Positions 1 through 11,599 of a stretch of 64,000 nucleotides of DNA are shown in pieces (positions within the stretch are counted from its first letter, which is position 1; each line of letters opens with the position of its first letter). Source of the stretch: Elmis aenea (lineage: Eukaryota > Arthropoda > Insecta > Coleoptera > Elmidae); NCBI GenBank assembly GCA_947652605.1, contig OX393582.1, positions 17,136,544-17,200,543 of the forward strand, given 5' to 3'. The notes beneath the pieces were generated by a model. The model did no database searches. It was given only the letters and a program-made list of their open reading frames with translations, and was not told the DNA's origin. Position numbers and translations under genes: made by a program.

Positions 1-700
1 CGGAGAAAGCGTGTTCTTTTTCATATTTTAGACAATTTTTACTTATAATATCCAACAAAGGTCTAATTTTATAATATCTGTCTCTAGTTTGATCAAACCG
101 TGAATTGTCATTGAATTGAACATATCGCCTTAATTGCTTGTAGTGACATAATATTTGCGATCTATTCAATTCTCATTCCACTCGACCAGTAATGCTGGCA
201 GAGAAATGATTTCCATCATAAGCAGAATGCCCCAAAAGTCAGTTATTTCTTTATTTGTAGTTCCTATATTCTTACCAGTCTTGAACACTACAGATTTGTT
301 TGTTCCACAGTTTGCTTCACACAGTGAAATACATGTTTTTTTAATATTCCATTGGTAGACAATCTTGGCCTTTCTCACTCTCCTGGTCTTCTATTAAACT
401 CAATATTATAAGGAATTAGACCTTCTTTTACCCATGTGTAGGTCATCTTCTGTTTTTTTTGTCTTTTGAGATCGTTGTTTTGACAGTTTTTCTCGTTTTC
501 CCTGTAGTTGAACTGACTCGTCTTTCTCATTGTCAGAATTGGAATAATCAGTTTCATCGATCACTATTTCCAAATTAGCTTTTTTTTGACAGTTTATTTT
601 CAGAATCAGTGTTCTGTGCTAAAGCCACAGTTTCACTGTCGTCTTCTGTGTCGGAATATTCTGATAGATACATCAGACATATGTCGCTCTGGAGGTAACA
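1..700 (-). pseudogene. piggyBac-like transposase fragment, runs off window start
   Basis: Read on the minus strand, about 700 down to 380 encodes an acidic, Ser/Lys-rich stretch like the variable N-terminus of piggyBac transposases. An open frame at 378-166 then contains KEITDFWGILLMMEI, which matches the start of the piggyBac/PGBD transposase domain (typically EEI-x-FLGILLLMGI). Below about 170 the homology continues in another frame with LRRYVQFNDNS and YYKIRPLLDII, the next conserved PGBD blocks (LRRYLHFNDN, KVRPLLD). There is therefore at least one frameshift near 165-180. The catalytic aspartates would lie beyond base 1. Family assignment rests on these three blocks in the right order. 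I infer a decayed DNA transposon and not a domesticated gene, because the frame is broken. Confidence 0.7.
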
Positions 701-2460
701 CAGTCGTCTTGCACTTTTTACCATAAAAACTATTAACAGATGTAAGATGGTTTAACATGATTTTTTTCTATAAAAGTTAAAACATCATTAACACAGTAAT
801 ATAGGTAAATACTAGATATTACCAATAAAAGAATTAAATTACACGTCTTTTAACAGGAAGTAAAATAACACAAAACAAAGTGACACAACAGTTCTGGGTT
901 ATGGTAGAGTGTCGCCAACGGTTACATAGGTTGTGGTAGTGTCAAAAGAAAGGTAGCAGTATAGCCAAACTGTACACAGATATTTCACTTACATCGATTT
1001 TCTGGAAGGGTCGCTGTGACAATACGGATACATACAAATTCAAAGTCAAATTTTGAACGAATACAGGATTGCAACCAGCTAACTGTCTGGTAATTTCAAA
1101 AACAGCACTTGCAGATGCAGATTACGTTGCGCAACAATTATAAACAATAAACAAAAATCAAATTAAGTTGTTAAAGTAAACTTGTTTTACACATGAACAC
1201 AGTAGCTGTCACACCACAACAATAAAGTGACATAATTTTTTTATTTTGACTTATCACTAGATGTCAGGTCAAGTTTGCAGCTACATTCATATTGTATCCA
1301 TATGGTAACCCTGCCCAATAAAATATAGAAGCTATAAATTAGAAGAAAATTGCAAAGTTCGATGTTGCCATTTGGATACAAAATGCCTTATAGGGTTAAA
1401 TACATGCTCTGTCAGTTTAATTTTATGCGCCTTTTTAATAAGTTTAGGCAATCGGGTCTAGTAAAAGTAACATCTTCGTAAATAATTCAGGTGCCTTTTG
1501 TTCAGTTTAACACAATTTATTGCATCTTGTTTGTTCACGTAAAGAAATTCGTTTAAAAGATACTAGCAAACAAGTGATTACCAGACAAAACAACAAAAAG
1601 AAAATATTTGATAGTTTACATTTTTTGACTTATCGAAAAGATTTTTTATTCCTTCTACATTGTTTAATCTACGAGGCACATTTCGAAAAGTTAGTAATGT
1701 GTCTTATAAAGCACAAAAGGGAATTTATTTAAATTATTTGCTTTTGTTAGTGTGTACATACTTGAGTCGTTTTAATGCAATGCTCACAAAATAATGATTT
1801 TTTGTCGAAAAATAATAAAACACAATTAGACAAGTTACAAACTGTCAATTACTATACCGATCGTGTTTTGTTTAGTCAAATATAACTATTTTGTGTAAAA
1901 TAATAAATAACTTTTAAACTCATTCTTCTCAAAAATCGCCAGTCCGACATATTTCATCGTAGAAAAATCATTTTTACGTAATACGATGAAGAATTTTCCA
2001 CAATTACAAAAATATAAGGTTTATAGGGGTTTCCTCTTAAAATAACAAAGTAATAGGGGAGCGATAGTCAAACTGAATCACCCTGTATAGAAGCTGGTGC
2101 CTCGTTAAGATAAATGTCTCGATAATAGTGAAAACAATGTAAAAAGTAATTAAGTAGGGAACCTGTAATTATTTTTTTTAAATACTTGCTGCTTAATAGT
2201 TTATTAAATTTTACCAAACGGTATATACTTTGCGAATACGAGTACACCTCGTATCTCTGAGCTGTCTTATCAAAGTGAATATTGATTTCTGAAACTTTTA
2301 ATTATTACATGGTGCGATCATTTGTCAATTATTGTTTATTTTAACAATAATTATCATTATATCTTACGCTATAACTTTCAGGTACGAGAATTTTGATTAA
2401 CACTTACACTATAGAAATAAAAAATATTGACTTTTAATTAAACTCGAAATAAGTAAACAC
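701..2460. other. No gene recognised; AT-rich
   Basis: No coding similarity seen. One CACCCTGTATA terminus at about 2080-2090 looks like the end of a decayed ACAGGGTG-type element whose partner end I could not place. Confidence 0.4.
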
Positions 2461-3028
2461 TGTGGGTCCCTGCCCATATGGGAATTATAGGAAATGAACA
2501 AGCAGACCAAGAGGCTAAAAAAGCAACAACAAAAGAAGATAGAAAAGATCCCCATACCAGCTTCAGACATTACATTAATCATTAAAATCAAACCAAAGCT
2601 CTCGTGGAATACGGACTGGTATAACATTGAAAATAACAAACTAAGAGAAATAAAAGAAAATACCGAAAAGAGAATAAAATACTTCAACCGAAAGGACGAA
2701 ACAATAATCACCCGACTAAGAATAGGACATACAAGGCTGACACATCAACATCTACTAAATGGAACGAACCCGGACCTTTGCGAAAACTGTGCGCTTCCCA
2801 TTACAGTCAAACATATCCTGATGGACTGCCCAAAGTACGAGGATGAAAGGAAAATACAGCAAATAGCGAGTACGTTTGGATCAGTTTTAAAGGACACAAA
2901 GGAGAACCTAAAAAAAACAATTGATTTTATAAAACAAATACACATGTATAACAAAATCTAATATAAATGTCAACTGACACTAATAACCTGAGCTGTTGAA
3001 GTGTCATTAAAACATAAATTTAAAAAAA

Positions 3029-3059
<31 letters not shown>

Positions 3060-3060
3060 T
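2461..3060 (+). mobile_element. 5'-truncated I-type non-LTR retrotransposon, copy 1
   Basis: The homology starts abruptly inside the RNase H domain (WVPAHMGIIGNEQADQEA from 2463) and runs through the C-terminal Cys/His motif CENCALPITVKHILMDC. A 3' UTR follows, ending in an (AAT)n tract at about 3031-3060. It is nearly identical to the copy at 31,660-32,420. Relative to that copy, two bases are missing near 2538, shifting the frame, so the open frame 2494-2961 is only the downstream part. RNase H followed by a C-x2-C...H...C tail is typical of I/R1-group elements. The truncated start is what incomplete target-primed reverse transcription leaves. I found no certain target-site duplication. Confidence 0.8.
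2494..2961 (+). pseudogene. RNase H/ORF2 C-terminus, frameshifted
   Basis: 155 codons encode the region after RNase H of a non-LTR ORF2: a Lys/Asn-rich linker, RLRIGHTRLTHQHLL, then CENCALPITVKHILMDCPKY. The motif order R-x-R-x-GHT-x-LTH...C-x2-C...H-x4-C is the common tail of I-like elements. The preceding RNase H block lies in another frame because of the 2-base loss near 2538. No start codon of its own is expected; this is an internal piece of a polyprotein and is not a gene. Confidence 0.75.
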
Positions 3061-4450
3061 TTGCCTGTTTTCAATGCACTCGCATAAATACATTAAGTAA
3101 AACAAATGCGAATTTTTAAAACCCCATTTTTCTAAAAGCTTGTTTAAAAGTAAACGAAATAAACTTTTTTTTCTAAATTACCACGCTGAAGTTACCAACA
3201 TTTTTAATTTTGCTAAAGTGGATGTAAGATTGCTTTTAATTAATAGTATCTCACTAGTACTTTATTGTTTTCTTTATTTTTATCGTTTTAACCGTAAACA
3301 AATAAACAAAAAACTTTTTTATATGCAATTACAAACACCTTAATGAATGTTTTAATGACATGAAAATAACGAAGGTATAATTATGTCGCCCAAATACTTG
3401 AATTTCCATCGCTCACTTATTTTCAGTAATGGATTCAACAATATTGTCTGTTTTATACTAAACTAAAGTATTTCAGTCCACGGGTCACTTATGGTCCCCT
3501 TTGAAGTTTTACTCAGTTCGTATAAGAAACTTTTTATACATCTGGTGGAAATAAATTTAGTTTAGTGTTAGTTTGAGTGCGTTGTGCTACATTATGTTTG
3601 GAATTGCCGGCCATTGTATAACTTCCATTTTGATTTGTGCAATTTTGTTTTATTTGTCACATTAAAACTCATACACTTGTTAAGAAAAAACGTTAAGTGT
3701 GTTCAGAAGACAAATTAGAATAATTTTAAGGTAAACATGGAAACATTATTGAGAAGTACTTTTAGTATGCATATTATTGTTTAAATCGAACATAAACCGT
3801 TACTTTTTTAATTTAAGTACGAGTAGTCACAATATTTATCATCGTGCAAAATTGAATTATGAAAGATTGCGGTTGTAATTGGCTAAGAGTACCTACGTAT
3901 TTACTTCATAGTGTTTATTATTTTTATTAACAACTCTTGATGTGGTTGAACATACACGGTACATAAATTAAAATTTAAAGCAATAAAAAGATATTAAAAA
4001 ACGAAAACTTTTACCTAGTTAGCTATTAAATCCCTTAGGTCGACTTTCTAAAAATTTTGGTTGGTTTTATTAAAAGAATTTAACGTGACCAAAGACTTAC
4101 AGCAAAAATGCTATATTTTTCCACTTTATTTAAAATATATTTAGACAGAAGTATAAAATAGCTCCAAAACAAGTGTAAAATAAATGTCAACTGACTTAAT
4201 CTAGCTTAATTTATTAATGGCATAGTTTAAACTATGTAAAATAAACTAATTTTTCCAAAGATATGAACTGCTTGCAGAATAAATTGTGCAAGTTCGTAGA
4301 AATTGGGAGACTATATTGACAAAAATATATTAAAAAACTGTATGTCAATTGTTCATAGCTAGGCTCAAAATGTCTAATTGCCCTTTTGTTAGCAAAAATA
4401 CTCTATTACTATTGCATGATACAAAAAAATCGTAAGGAGTTTATAATTTA
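3061..4450. other. No gene recognised; AT-rich
   Basis: Only short unconvincing frames. Nothing repetitive was matched to the rest of the window. Confidence 0.4.
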
Positions 4451-4454
4451 TTGT

Positions 4455-4922
4455 AGGTTTGTTCCAATAAGCGATTTAAAACCAATCCATGCATCAGTAC
4501 ATGAACTAGATCATTCGCATGCATGAACTATGTACTAATAAATGTATTGGCCAGTATTAGCCGTTGTTAAAACGATTTACGACTGGCCCAACTGTAAATG
4601 ACATTTGTGTCTATTGGGTTCATAGAAATGTGCGTATCGCACGGGCAAACATCTTAAGAATCCAGTACTAAATGGGATTGGGAGAGCGATGCATAGCTAC
4701 CAGAGCGCATGCGTGTAAAAACCAAGTGCTAGTACATGCCTTCATTCAAGTACTGTTTTAACCGTACACTGATTAGTTCATGCATTAATTTTATGACAGT
4801 TGAAACAGCCGACTATCCGTCCGGTGAACTATCAGAGACTGTGGTGGAACGCGATATTGATACTGCGCAGAATCCTGATAGTAGATTGGATCGTATACAT
4901 ATAGCCTTGTTGGAACAAACCT
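4455..4922. repeat. MITE-like unit with 13-bp inverted ends
   Basis: AGGTTTGTTCCAA at 4455 is matched by its reverse complement ending at 4922. The interior has no recognisable protein, although a short open frame starts at 4736. The flanks give no clean target duplication, so this is a candidate only. The next element (4927) begins two bases after its TA, directly abutting. Confidence 0.4.
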
Positions 4923-4926
4923 TATA

Positions 4927-5240
4927 CAGGGTGGGGCAGAATGACCTCCCCGATTTGTGAGGGGCGTAACTAGAAGCAGAGTGGACGTGCAGCAATGACG
5001 AGTGCACGAAAAGACAGCTGTGATCTTGCCATTTCCAGTTCACATCATGGCTTGGTCGGGAATACATCGCGCTTTTGTTGTCGAGGAATTTATTCAAAAC
5101 GGCGCGGCGGTTCGCCGATATTGACGCAGCGTGCTTTTCGCATTCGTTTCGCGCTCGGCTGACACGATCCCGTTCCCGATAAAAAAAACAATTCTCTGGG
5201 GCTACCTGAAATACAAGGTATACCAACAATCGTACTAGAA
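4927..5240 (+). mobile_element. Internally deleted mariner-type element (DUF4817-like transposase)
   Basis: It begins TA-CAGGGTGGGGCAG. From 5048 a transposase N-terminus is readable (MAWSGIHRAFVVEEFIQNG). After a frameshift it continues as LTQRAFRIRFALG and DPVPDKK, the helix-turn-helix region of the DUF4817-type Tc1/mariner transposases. At about 5197 the sequence jumps straight to LWGYLKYKVYQQ, which belongs to the C-terminal end of the same proteins (compare FLWGYLKS at 63,890-63,920). The whole DDD catalytic core is missing. The right terminal repeat was not found; GC-rich short repeats follow. This is a typical internally deleted derivative. Confidence 0.65.
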
Positions 5241-5274
5241 ACAGCTGTTTGACGGACGCGTTAGCAGCCATAAA

Positions 5275-5375
5275 GTACTGCATTACCGGCGTTACCCTTA
5301 GCAACGGCCTAAAAAGTACTTTTCCGGCCGTTACCCTTAGCAACGGCCGAAAAGGTAACTTTTACGGCCGCTACA
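5275..5375. repeat. GC-rich tandem repeat
   Basis: Two full and one partial copies of a roughly 40-bp unit built on CCGTTACCCTTAGCAACGGCC, itself an imperfect palindrome, followed by AAAAAGTACTTTT-like spacers. A related unit (CGGCCGAAAAAGTTAC) is at 5526-5612, and another relative at 29,847-29,945. Confidence 0.6.
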
Positions 5376-5525
5376 GCGTACGAAAAAGTAAATTTGCATT
5401 AAAGCTAACAGCATACGCCGTCATCTGTCAGTGACAGAATGTCACGTAGTTTCTAACCTATAATTTTAAAAATTACTAAAAATTTAAATTGTTTTCAATT
5501 CGATCGCACAAAAAATGTAATATGC

Positions 5526-5612
5526 ACCTCGGCCAAAACGTACTTTTTCGGCCTTGCCTGTTTGCTGGCAAACCAGACTCGGCCGAAAAAGTTACACTTT
5601 TTGGCCTTGATA
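5526..5612. repeat. Diverged short repeat related to 5275-5375
   Basis: Two copies of a CTCGGCC-AAAA-GT-AC-TTTT-GGCCTTG unit separated by an imperfect hairpin GCCTGTTTGCTGGCAAACCAG. Same vocabulary as the tandem block 200 bp upstream. Confidence 0.45.
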
Positions 5613-5639
5613 CATAAATAACTATTTTTCACTACTAGT

Positions 5640-6185
5640 AATATAGCGTAGCATTATGACGTATATTAGAATGCCGTGAAATTCAATTTCTCTACCTATG
5701 CATGGTTACAGGTAAACAATTTTTCATTATTAACCACTGGTGAATAATGAACAAATTTATATTTTTTGATAATGCTGTTGTAGTTTTAAAGAAAAAAAAA
5801 TTATAGGACGATTTAGTATGATGGAGAAATTCTCTTTATTGGTATTTTAGCATTTAAAACGTTGTTTAAATAAATTAATTTAATTTTAAAAACTTTGGTG
5901 TATTTAAATAACACGACTTTCGCGCCGTAATAAATGACGGTTGTCAATATCCACACCGTCGATTGACAACGTAAAAAAGAGAAAAGTTTTAATAATGTCA
6001 GTATTTTAGATGAAACCATCGCTTAAAAACAATGTTTTTTTAATAACAATAGTGATTTAGCAAGATGAGTAACACGCAGATTCAATATTTCTATAGAATA
6101 GATAGGTACTTAACTTTTTATATTTTAGGTTAGAAAGTGCGTACATAACATAAATGGGTTTGTCTTACTAGTAGTGAAAAAAATA
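5640..6185. other. No gene recognised
   Basis: AT-rich; short frames with no recognisable domain. Confidence 0.35.
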
Positions 6186-6188
6186 GTG

Positions 6189-6308
6189 TATACACCACGG
6201 TAGAGAAGTCTTATAGCCTTCGGGCCCTTACATCCCTCGGCGCTTCGCGCCTCGTGATCTAATCTGAGCCCTCAGGCTATAATAGTTGACTTCTCTACCT
6301 TGGTATAT
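6189..6308. repeat. Hairpin MITE
   Basis: Left arm CCACGGTAGAGAAGTC and right arm GACTTCTCTACCTTGG are inverted, and further inner pairing (TTATAGCC with GGCTATAA) continues the stem with one small bulge. The centre is GC-rich (CTCGGCGCTTCGCGCCTCG). There is no coding capacity. The family is unknown to me. Confidence 0.6.
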
Positions 6309-6309
6309 A

Positions 6310-7069
6310 ATATACTATTATATGCAGTATTTATTTTTACCGAAACAGACGTTAAGGATAATTGACACGCCTTACAATTTATTTGTTGTAACACACAGAA
6401 AATATCTTTCAGTGTAAAAAAAAATGCACCCCGGATTAAGGATATATTTTTCAGTGTCATTTGTTTCTATGCAACATTTTTATTTGTTTCCTAATCCATT
6501 TCCTTGTTATTTACTGACGAAGTTTGCTTCCACTATACAAACACACTTCAGCAAAACGACGAGAATCGTAACTGTATTGAGAGACAAATGAGAAGGATTT
6601 TAGTATTCTTGGAACATCTGGAGTCGCACACATGAGAGGTTAAATCTTTTAAACTGTGTAACAAATATTACCTTTAAAATTTATGCTGACAATTAAGTAA
6701 TTTATTTAGTGCATAAAAATAGTCACATTAATAATGGTTACAATAAACCTAATTGTTTAAAGTACTGTGTTTACATATGTACATAATATGAAGTGTATAA
6801 ATGGATTTAGTAAATATTGAACCACTGGAAACATTATATCGGTTTGTATGCCAACAATAAAGGGGATTAATGGGCATAACATATTTGCAAAATATTTCTA
6901 CCAACCGGTAATCTCATTAATTGTGAATAATGTATAAATTTATTGTACATATTCACTATAATTATTATTCGTTGATTATTAATACCACTACGCGTACTTC
7001 ATAATAAATACCATACAATTACACTTAGTACAATGTTTTAAATAGTTTTTTATTGCGTGTTTTTTTTTA
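6310..7069. other. No gene recognised
   Basis: AT-rich sequence with no recognised feature. Confidence 0.35.
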
Positions 7070-7400
7070 TTACACCTGTTTAACCGCTATTAATATCTGC
7101 AAAATATTAATATCAGTTATGGCACAGAAATACGTTCTTTGACGTGTGAGGAATAGGAAAAAGTCGCATGACAAGTGGATTTGCGGGGAGCTACGCTGGA
7201 AACTCTCTTGAATTCTTTTTACGTTTTTTTCTGAAGTGCGTGGTTGCCGTGTGCTTTTTCCCTTACATAAACAGCATGTTTTATCAAATTGCCGGTACGA
7301 CAAATGGTCTTTTGAGATTGGCGGATCAATGCCAAAATGCCGTCGAAACACACGCTGCACCGTAATTATGGATTCAGTCTTGCTTTAATGCAGGACGCAA
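7070..7400 (-). pseudogene. Mariner-type transposase N-terminal fragment
   Basis: On the minus strand the frame reads VQRVFRRHFGIDPP then CLCKGKSTRQPRTSEKNVKRI and IQESFQRSSP. This is the DNA-binding region of the DUF4817-type Tc1/mariner transposases (Q-R-x-FR-x-x-FG, then GK-S-x-R-P-R-x-S-x-E-N-V-x-R-I). No downstream catalytic domain is recognisable, so only the helix-turn-helix part survives. The family differs from those at 4.9, 38.8 and 63.4 kb. Confidence 0.65.
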
Positions 7401-7619
7401 AACGCCTTGTGTTGCGGAGACATCTTGCAAATGACTGAGGACTTAGGTCAGGAACTGTTTGTGTGCTGGGAGAGGCATTTAGTGGTAAAAGTTTGCAACT
7501 TTTTGCCTACCCTTTCAAGTGATAAGAGTTTTATTCATGGATGATTCGTGGTTGTAGAGATTTAGCGATTTTAAATTGGGTCCAACATTTTAATACATCC
7601 TGTATAATGAGTTGTTCGT

Positions 7620-9177
7620 TAACTTCAATTCAGATGGGGTAGAACCGACATGTGTTTTGCATTATAAAAATATTATACAGGTAGGTACACCAAGCACCAT
7701 ATAAAATTTGTTTATCTTATACTTATATTTTAATGTAAAACTTTTGCTTTTTTTTTTTTATGTTCACTATAATCTTTAAAGCGTCTGGTGCCTTTTCTAT
7801 GCCTGTGCTCGGTTCACATTCTGTTAAATGAATTTCTTTCTCTAATTTAAACTATTTTAAACACGATTATAGTCCATTATTTTACAAAGAAAAACGATTT
7901 CTTTTAAATACCTTGCATAATCAAACTTTTATAACGCTTTTTAGCAATTAGTCCTGATTACATTTTTTATTACTACTCAATTGCGATTTATGTATAAACT
8001 GTCATCAAGTCCATATAGACTTACAATAATAAGTCTAACTTAAAACTATATAAGCATCTGAAGTACGAGAAACTTTGTACTTTTAAAAATTGATTGTAGC
8101 TCCTCCCATACTTAGGAATAATTATTCTGATTTCAGCAAACCTGCTATAATAAGCGAGATCCCCATGCTGGAAATGTTATCTGGGACATAATGTATAAAA
8201 TTAAAAAAAAACTATTAGATTTGGTAACATTGACCTCGAGAGTTAATCTCACCCCAAAAAAATAAGCTTAAATTCATAATCTTTTAGACAACCTCAATGG
8301 TGAACATTTCATCATTTTACTTGGTTTGTAGAACAAGGATAAAATTAAAAACTCTTTTAATCTTTTGGTGATGTTATCGGCAACTTAATAATTGCCATGA
8401 CAAGCTAAAAAAACAAAATGAGAATATTACTATTAATGTTAAAACGACAAAATAAAGATATGTGCATTTTTGGAATCACTTTCATTGCCCTAAATAATTC
8501 AACCGAATTTTTCGTTTAGGTCTAAAACTTTTTAAATGATTGGTTCTTTATCGAGATTGTTCATTTTGTTACTTTAAAAACTTTTAACAATTGAAGTATC
8601 GGCCCAAGGTGCTGACTTGCAATCACGATGCGAACAAAGCATTTCTTGCGTGTCAGGCTTTGGATTAGTTCAATAGTGACAGGCTCCTCTTATTAAACCT
8701 TGGTTTGTCACGTTCTTGCCAACTTCAGAGCTTTTTGTAGCTTTAGAGATCCTGCTGATTTTCGTTTTAGTTTCACTTCTTGTCTGTTTTCGTTTGTCGT
8801 TAAGTTGGTGGACATTTGCTTTTAAAACCAATTTTAAGGCATATTTCCCTGGAAAATTAAGGAACGTCTTGACATATTTAAAAGATTTAGTACTGCGAAA
8901 TCATTCAAGTACAAACATTATAATTTTACTGGAAAACGCACAGTGACTTCATGAATAGTAATGATTGTTATCTTAATTTGCAAGTAATTTTTATTTTGTC
9001 AACTTTATTTTTTTTAATAAATTACGATCATTCGTTAACAAAAATTGACCTCTAAGGTATAAAAGTTAAAGAGGATGATTCGAATGCAACGGCAACTATA
9101 ATCTCAAAATACAAAATAGACGCATACCTAGTGCAATTGCAAACTAAACTGTGTTCAAAGGCCAAACAAGACAGTTG
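7620..9177. other. No gene recognised
   Basis: AT-rich. A 76-codon hydrophobic open frame at 8716-8946 lacks any domain or context that would support it. Confidence 0.35.
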
Positions 9178-9185
9178 GGACAGAT

Positions 9186-10538
9186 TTAGGGTTTCTGAAA
9201 CGGATAAATAAGAACCGCAAAAACGCGGTTTTCCATGCTAAAACCGAAACCGCAAAACCGCTTTGAAAAAACGCGGTTTTCGTTTTTTTTTTAGAAAAAA
9301 AATTGCTGAATATTTATTTTACTTGGGTGTGTACTAAATCATATGACTAAATGTAACTAAAATTAAAAATGATATAAAAATCACCATACTAAACTAAAAT
9401 GTTAGGTTATGATTGCACTCGAAACCACTAAATCACCTGAAACGTCACTAGATCTATTTCTTCCAGTTTTATTCTTAGAGTTTTGTATAGTCTCTAGTCT
9501 CTACCATTTACGTTGATTTTAAAAATGAAAAGTTAAAGGAACTATACGCAGAATACTTAGTCAAAAATGTCAATTTTCAATAATTATATTTAGACCGAAA
9601 CAAAACTTTATCGCCGGTAAGTGCAGCAGTAGAGGCATTAAACCGCTGTGATTCTAATATTTTCACTGCTTATGGGGTAATTAATTTCTTGGTAAAAAAA
9701 AAAAAAATTTAGGCATAAGCAAAGATTTGTTAAAAAATATCAAATAACGTAAGAATACTCGTGAAAATCTAGAATTAACATAATTGTCCAAGTGCTTACA
9801 AGACCCTCTAAAAACTCAATCAAAATCGGATCTAGCAGTAGCTACTAATCTTTTTAATCGCCTGTACCTAACAATAAATATGATGAAAACTTTGCGATTG
9901 CGAGCAATCAAGAAGAATTGGAAGAATTGCCACGTACGAATAAAATATTGCTAAAAGAAGAAATTCAAGAAGCAATTCAAGAGTATTAATAAAAAGTACC
10001 TACTTCTAAACAAATAAATCGCTCTTCTCATTCCGCTAAGCAAGACTTCGCCATATTTTAAAAAAAACTGGTGAGAAACAAAAAAAATTTGTTGTATAAG
10101 GCTTTTTCTACTATCAAAGCTACATCCACGTACCCAAAGTAACATTTTCGATAAGGGGAAATTTCTGCACAAACTGAACACTTAAACAGTTCAGTGTTTT
10201 TGAATTTTGTTTATTTAAATGCAAACCTTAAGTAAGTATAAGTACAGTGTAGTGCAGAAACGTAGGTAATGTTTTTGTAGTATATTTTAAATTTTTTAGT
10301 GTAGTATTTTAATAAACATTAGCATTTTCTTGCTTACATGCAAAAGGGGGTTACTTTTTATAGATATTAGTGTGTTGCAGTATGTTCTTGATAATATTAT
10401 TTTAATAAGTATTTTAAACAATCATTTTGGCACTGTAAAAAAAATCTTAAAAACCGAAACCGAAACGAAAACCGCGGTTTTATATTTTAAAAACCGAAAA
10501 CCGCGGTTTGTAAAAAATGCGGTTTTTCAGAAACTCTA
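9186..10538 (+). mobile_element. hAT element with 8-bp target duplication GGACAGAT
   Basis: The 8-bp direct repeat GGACAGAT lies at 9178-9185 and 10539-10546. Inside it the ends are inverted: TTAGGGTTTCTGAAA at the left and TTTCAGAAACTCTA at the right. Subterminal regions at both ends carry clustered AACCGC/GCGGTTTT motifs (9210-9290 and 10,440-10,530), as expected for hAT transposase-binding repeats. The interior holds a decayed transposase. The 8-bp duplication plus subterminal repeats make the superfamily call strong. Confidence 0.85.
9530..10180 (+). pseudogene. hAT transposase remnant
   Basis: Readable islands in changing frames: LSPVSAAVEALNRCDSNIFT, resembling the hAT block 'AVEALCRRDATLLTADAV', and near 10,110-10,175 a piece reading STYPKSNIFDKGKFL, resembling the hAT C-terminal dimerisation region (TSTSSERAFS...GNFCTKIRTRL in relatives). 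Several stops and frameshifts separate them, so the element cannot make its own transposase. It lies wholly inside the 9186-10,538 element. Confidence 0.55.
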
Positions 10539-10679
10539 GGACAGATATGCAAGGGGAGTCTTTTATATTTGCGGAATATGGTAAAAAAAGACTGAAATAT
10601 AGAGGGTTAGGAAGGAGAAAGTCCCGGAACGGTGGATTATCTTAGTTATTTTCAAACAGTTTGTTTTGAAATTTGATGT

Positions 10680-11560
10680 GATTATGTTGTTAAAAATAAA
10701 GAGTTTATTGATGATATTTTCGAAAAAAAACTGGAGTCAGTGATTTTGTTGGGTTCTCAAATATCGCTAATATGCGATGCGCAGCTCACACATTGCAACT
10801 TGCAATACGTGATGACCTAAAAGAAAGGAAGGTAGCTAAACGAATAGCAAGGTTGCGTAACATAGCAGTTCCTGCAAGAACCCCAAAACTTGACGCAATA
10901 TTAAAGCGTCGATCAGAAAAAGAGGCAATTCTAGATCAAGTTACTCGTTGGGGTAGCACCTATGAAATGGTTCAGCGCCTTCTTGAATTAAAGCCATACC
11001 TTATCGATATGGCAAACCTTCATGTTACAATGACTGATGTCCAGTGGGAAGAGGCAAGTCAACTTAAAGCATTACTTAGGCACACATATGTAGTACAAAA
11101 CATTTTCAATCTGCGGAATTGACACCTGGTTCGTTCTACAAGGAATGAAAAAAGATAGCTACCAACTCTCTCAAATTCATGGAATTATTGCAGATGGTAT
11201 AAGAAATTCTAAGCAGCGTAGAGAGGAAAATCTAATAAATAATAATGTGTTATTGGCTGCAATTTATGTGGATGCCATGCACAGGGTACCTACTGTTAAC
11301 TAAGGAGCAGCTTGAGAGAAGAAAATCAGCTCTGTGTGAAATATCTTTCCGAATCAAAATGTTATTGGAAACAAATTCTACAGGTAATTCTAGCTCAGAT
11401 GGTGAAAGCGACCCTAATTACGAATCCTCCTCAAGCTCCGATGGAACCGTAGATTTTGAAAAATATCTCGATAATGAAGAAAATTCCAAACGTCGTCGTT
11501 GGACAAGAAATGAAAAACTGACGAGAATACAAAACTGACCCCATTAACATTATTAAAAGT
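10680..11560 (+). pseudogene. Second hAT transposase remnant (different family)
   Basis: The open frame 10,772-11,122 (116 codons) begins with MRCAAHTLQLAIRDDLK and contains ILDQVTRWGSTYEMVQRLLE. These are classic hAT blocks (C-x-AHTLQL, then T-RWGSTY-M-RLLELK). Just upstream, NIANMRCAAH is preceded by a GFSN-like reading. After a frameshift near 11,120 the homology goes on (LTPGSFYKEW; SQIHGIIADGIRNS; VLLAAIYVDAMHR) to 11,290. The frame 11,245-11,538 then gives KEQLERRKSALCEI and an acidic Ser-rich linker. At least two frameshifts are present. I could not define terminal repeats; the right part is followed by unassigned AT-rich DNA. Confidence 0.75.
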
Positions 11561-11599
11561 AAAGAAAATTGATCGAAAATCAAAATTAGATGTACAGAA

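Noticed and set aside
4736..4960. 74-codon frame reading LSETVVERDIDTAQNPDSRL
   Set aside because: Lies across the right end of a MITE-like unit and into the next element's terminus; no recognised family.
4813..5343. 176-codon minus-strand open frame
   Set aside because: Runs antisense through readable mariner-type transposase pieces; no domain of its own.
7168..7365. 65-codon plus-strand frame
   Set aside because: Shadow of the minus-strand transposase DNA-binding fragment.
8716..8946. Hydrophobic 76-codon open frame
   Set aside because: No domain, no codon signal, no context; T-rich DNA readily gives Leu/Phe-rich frames.
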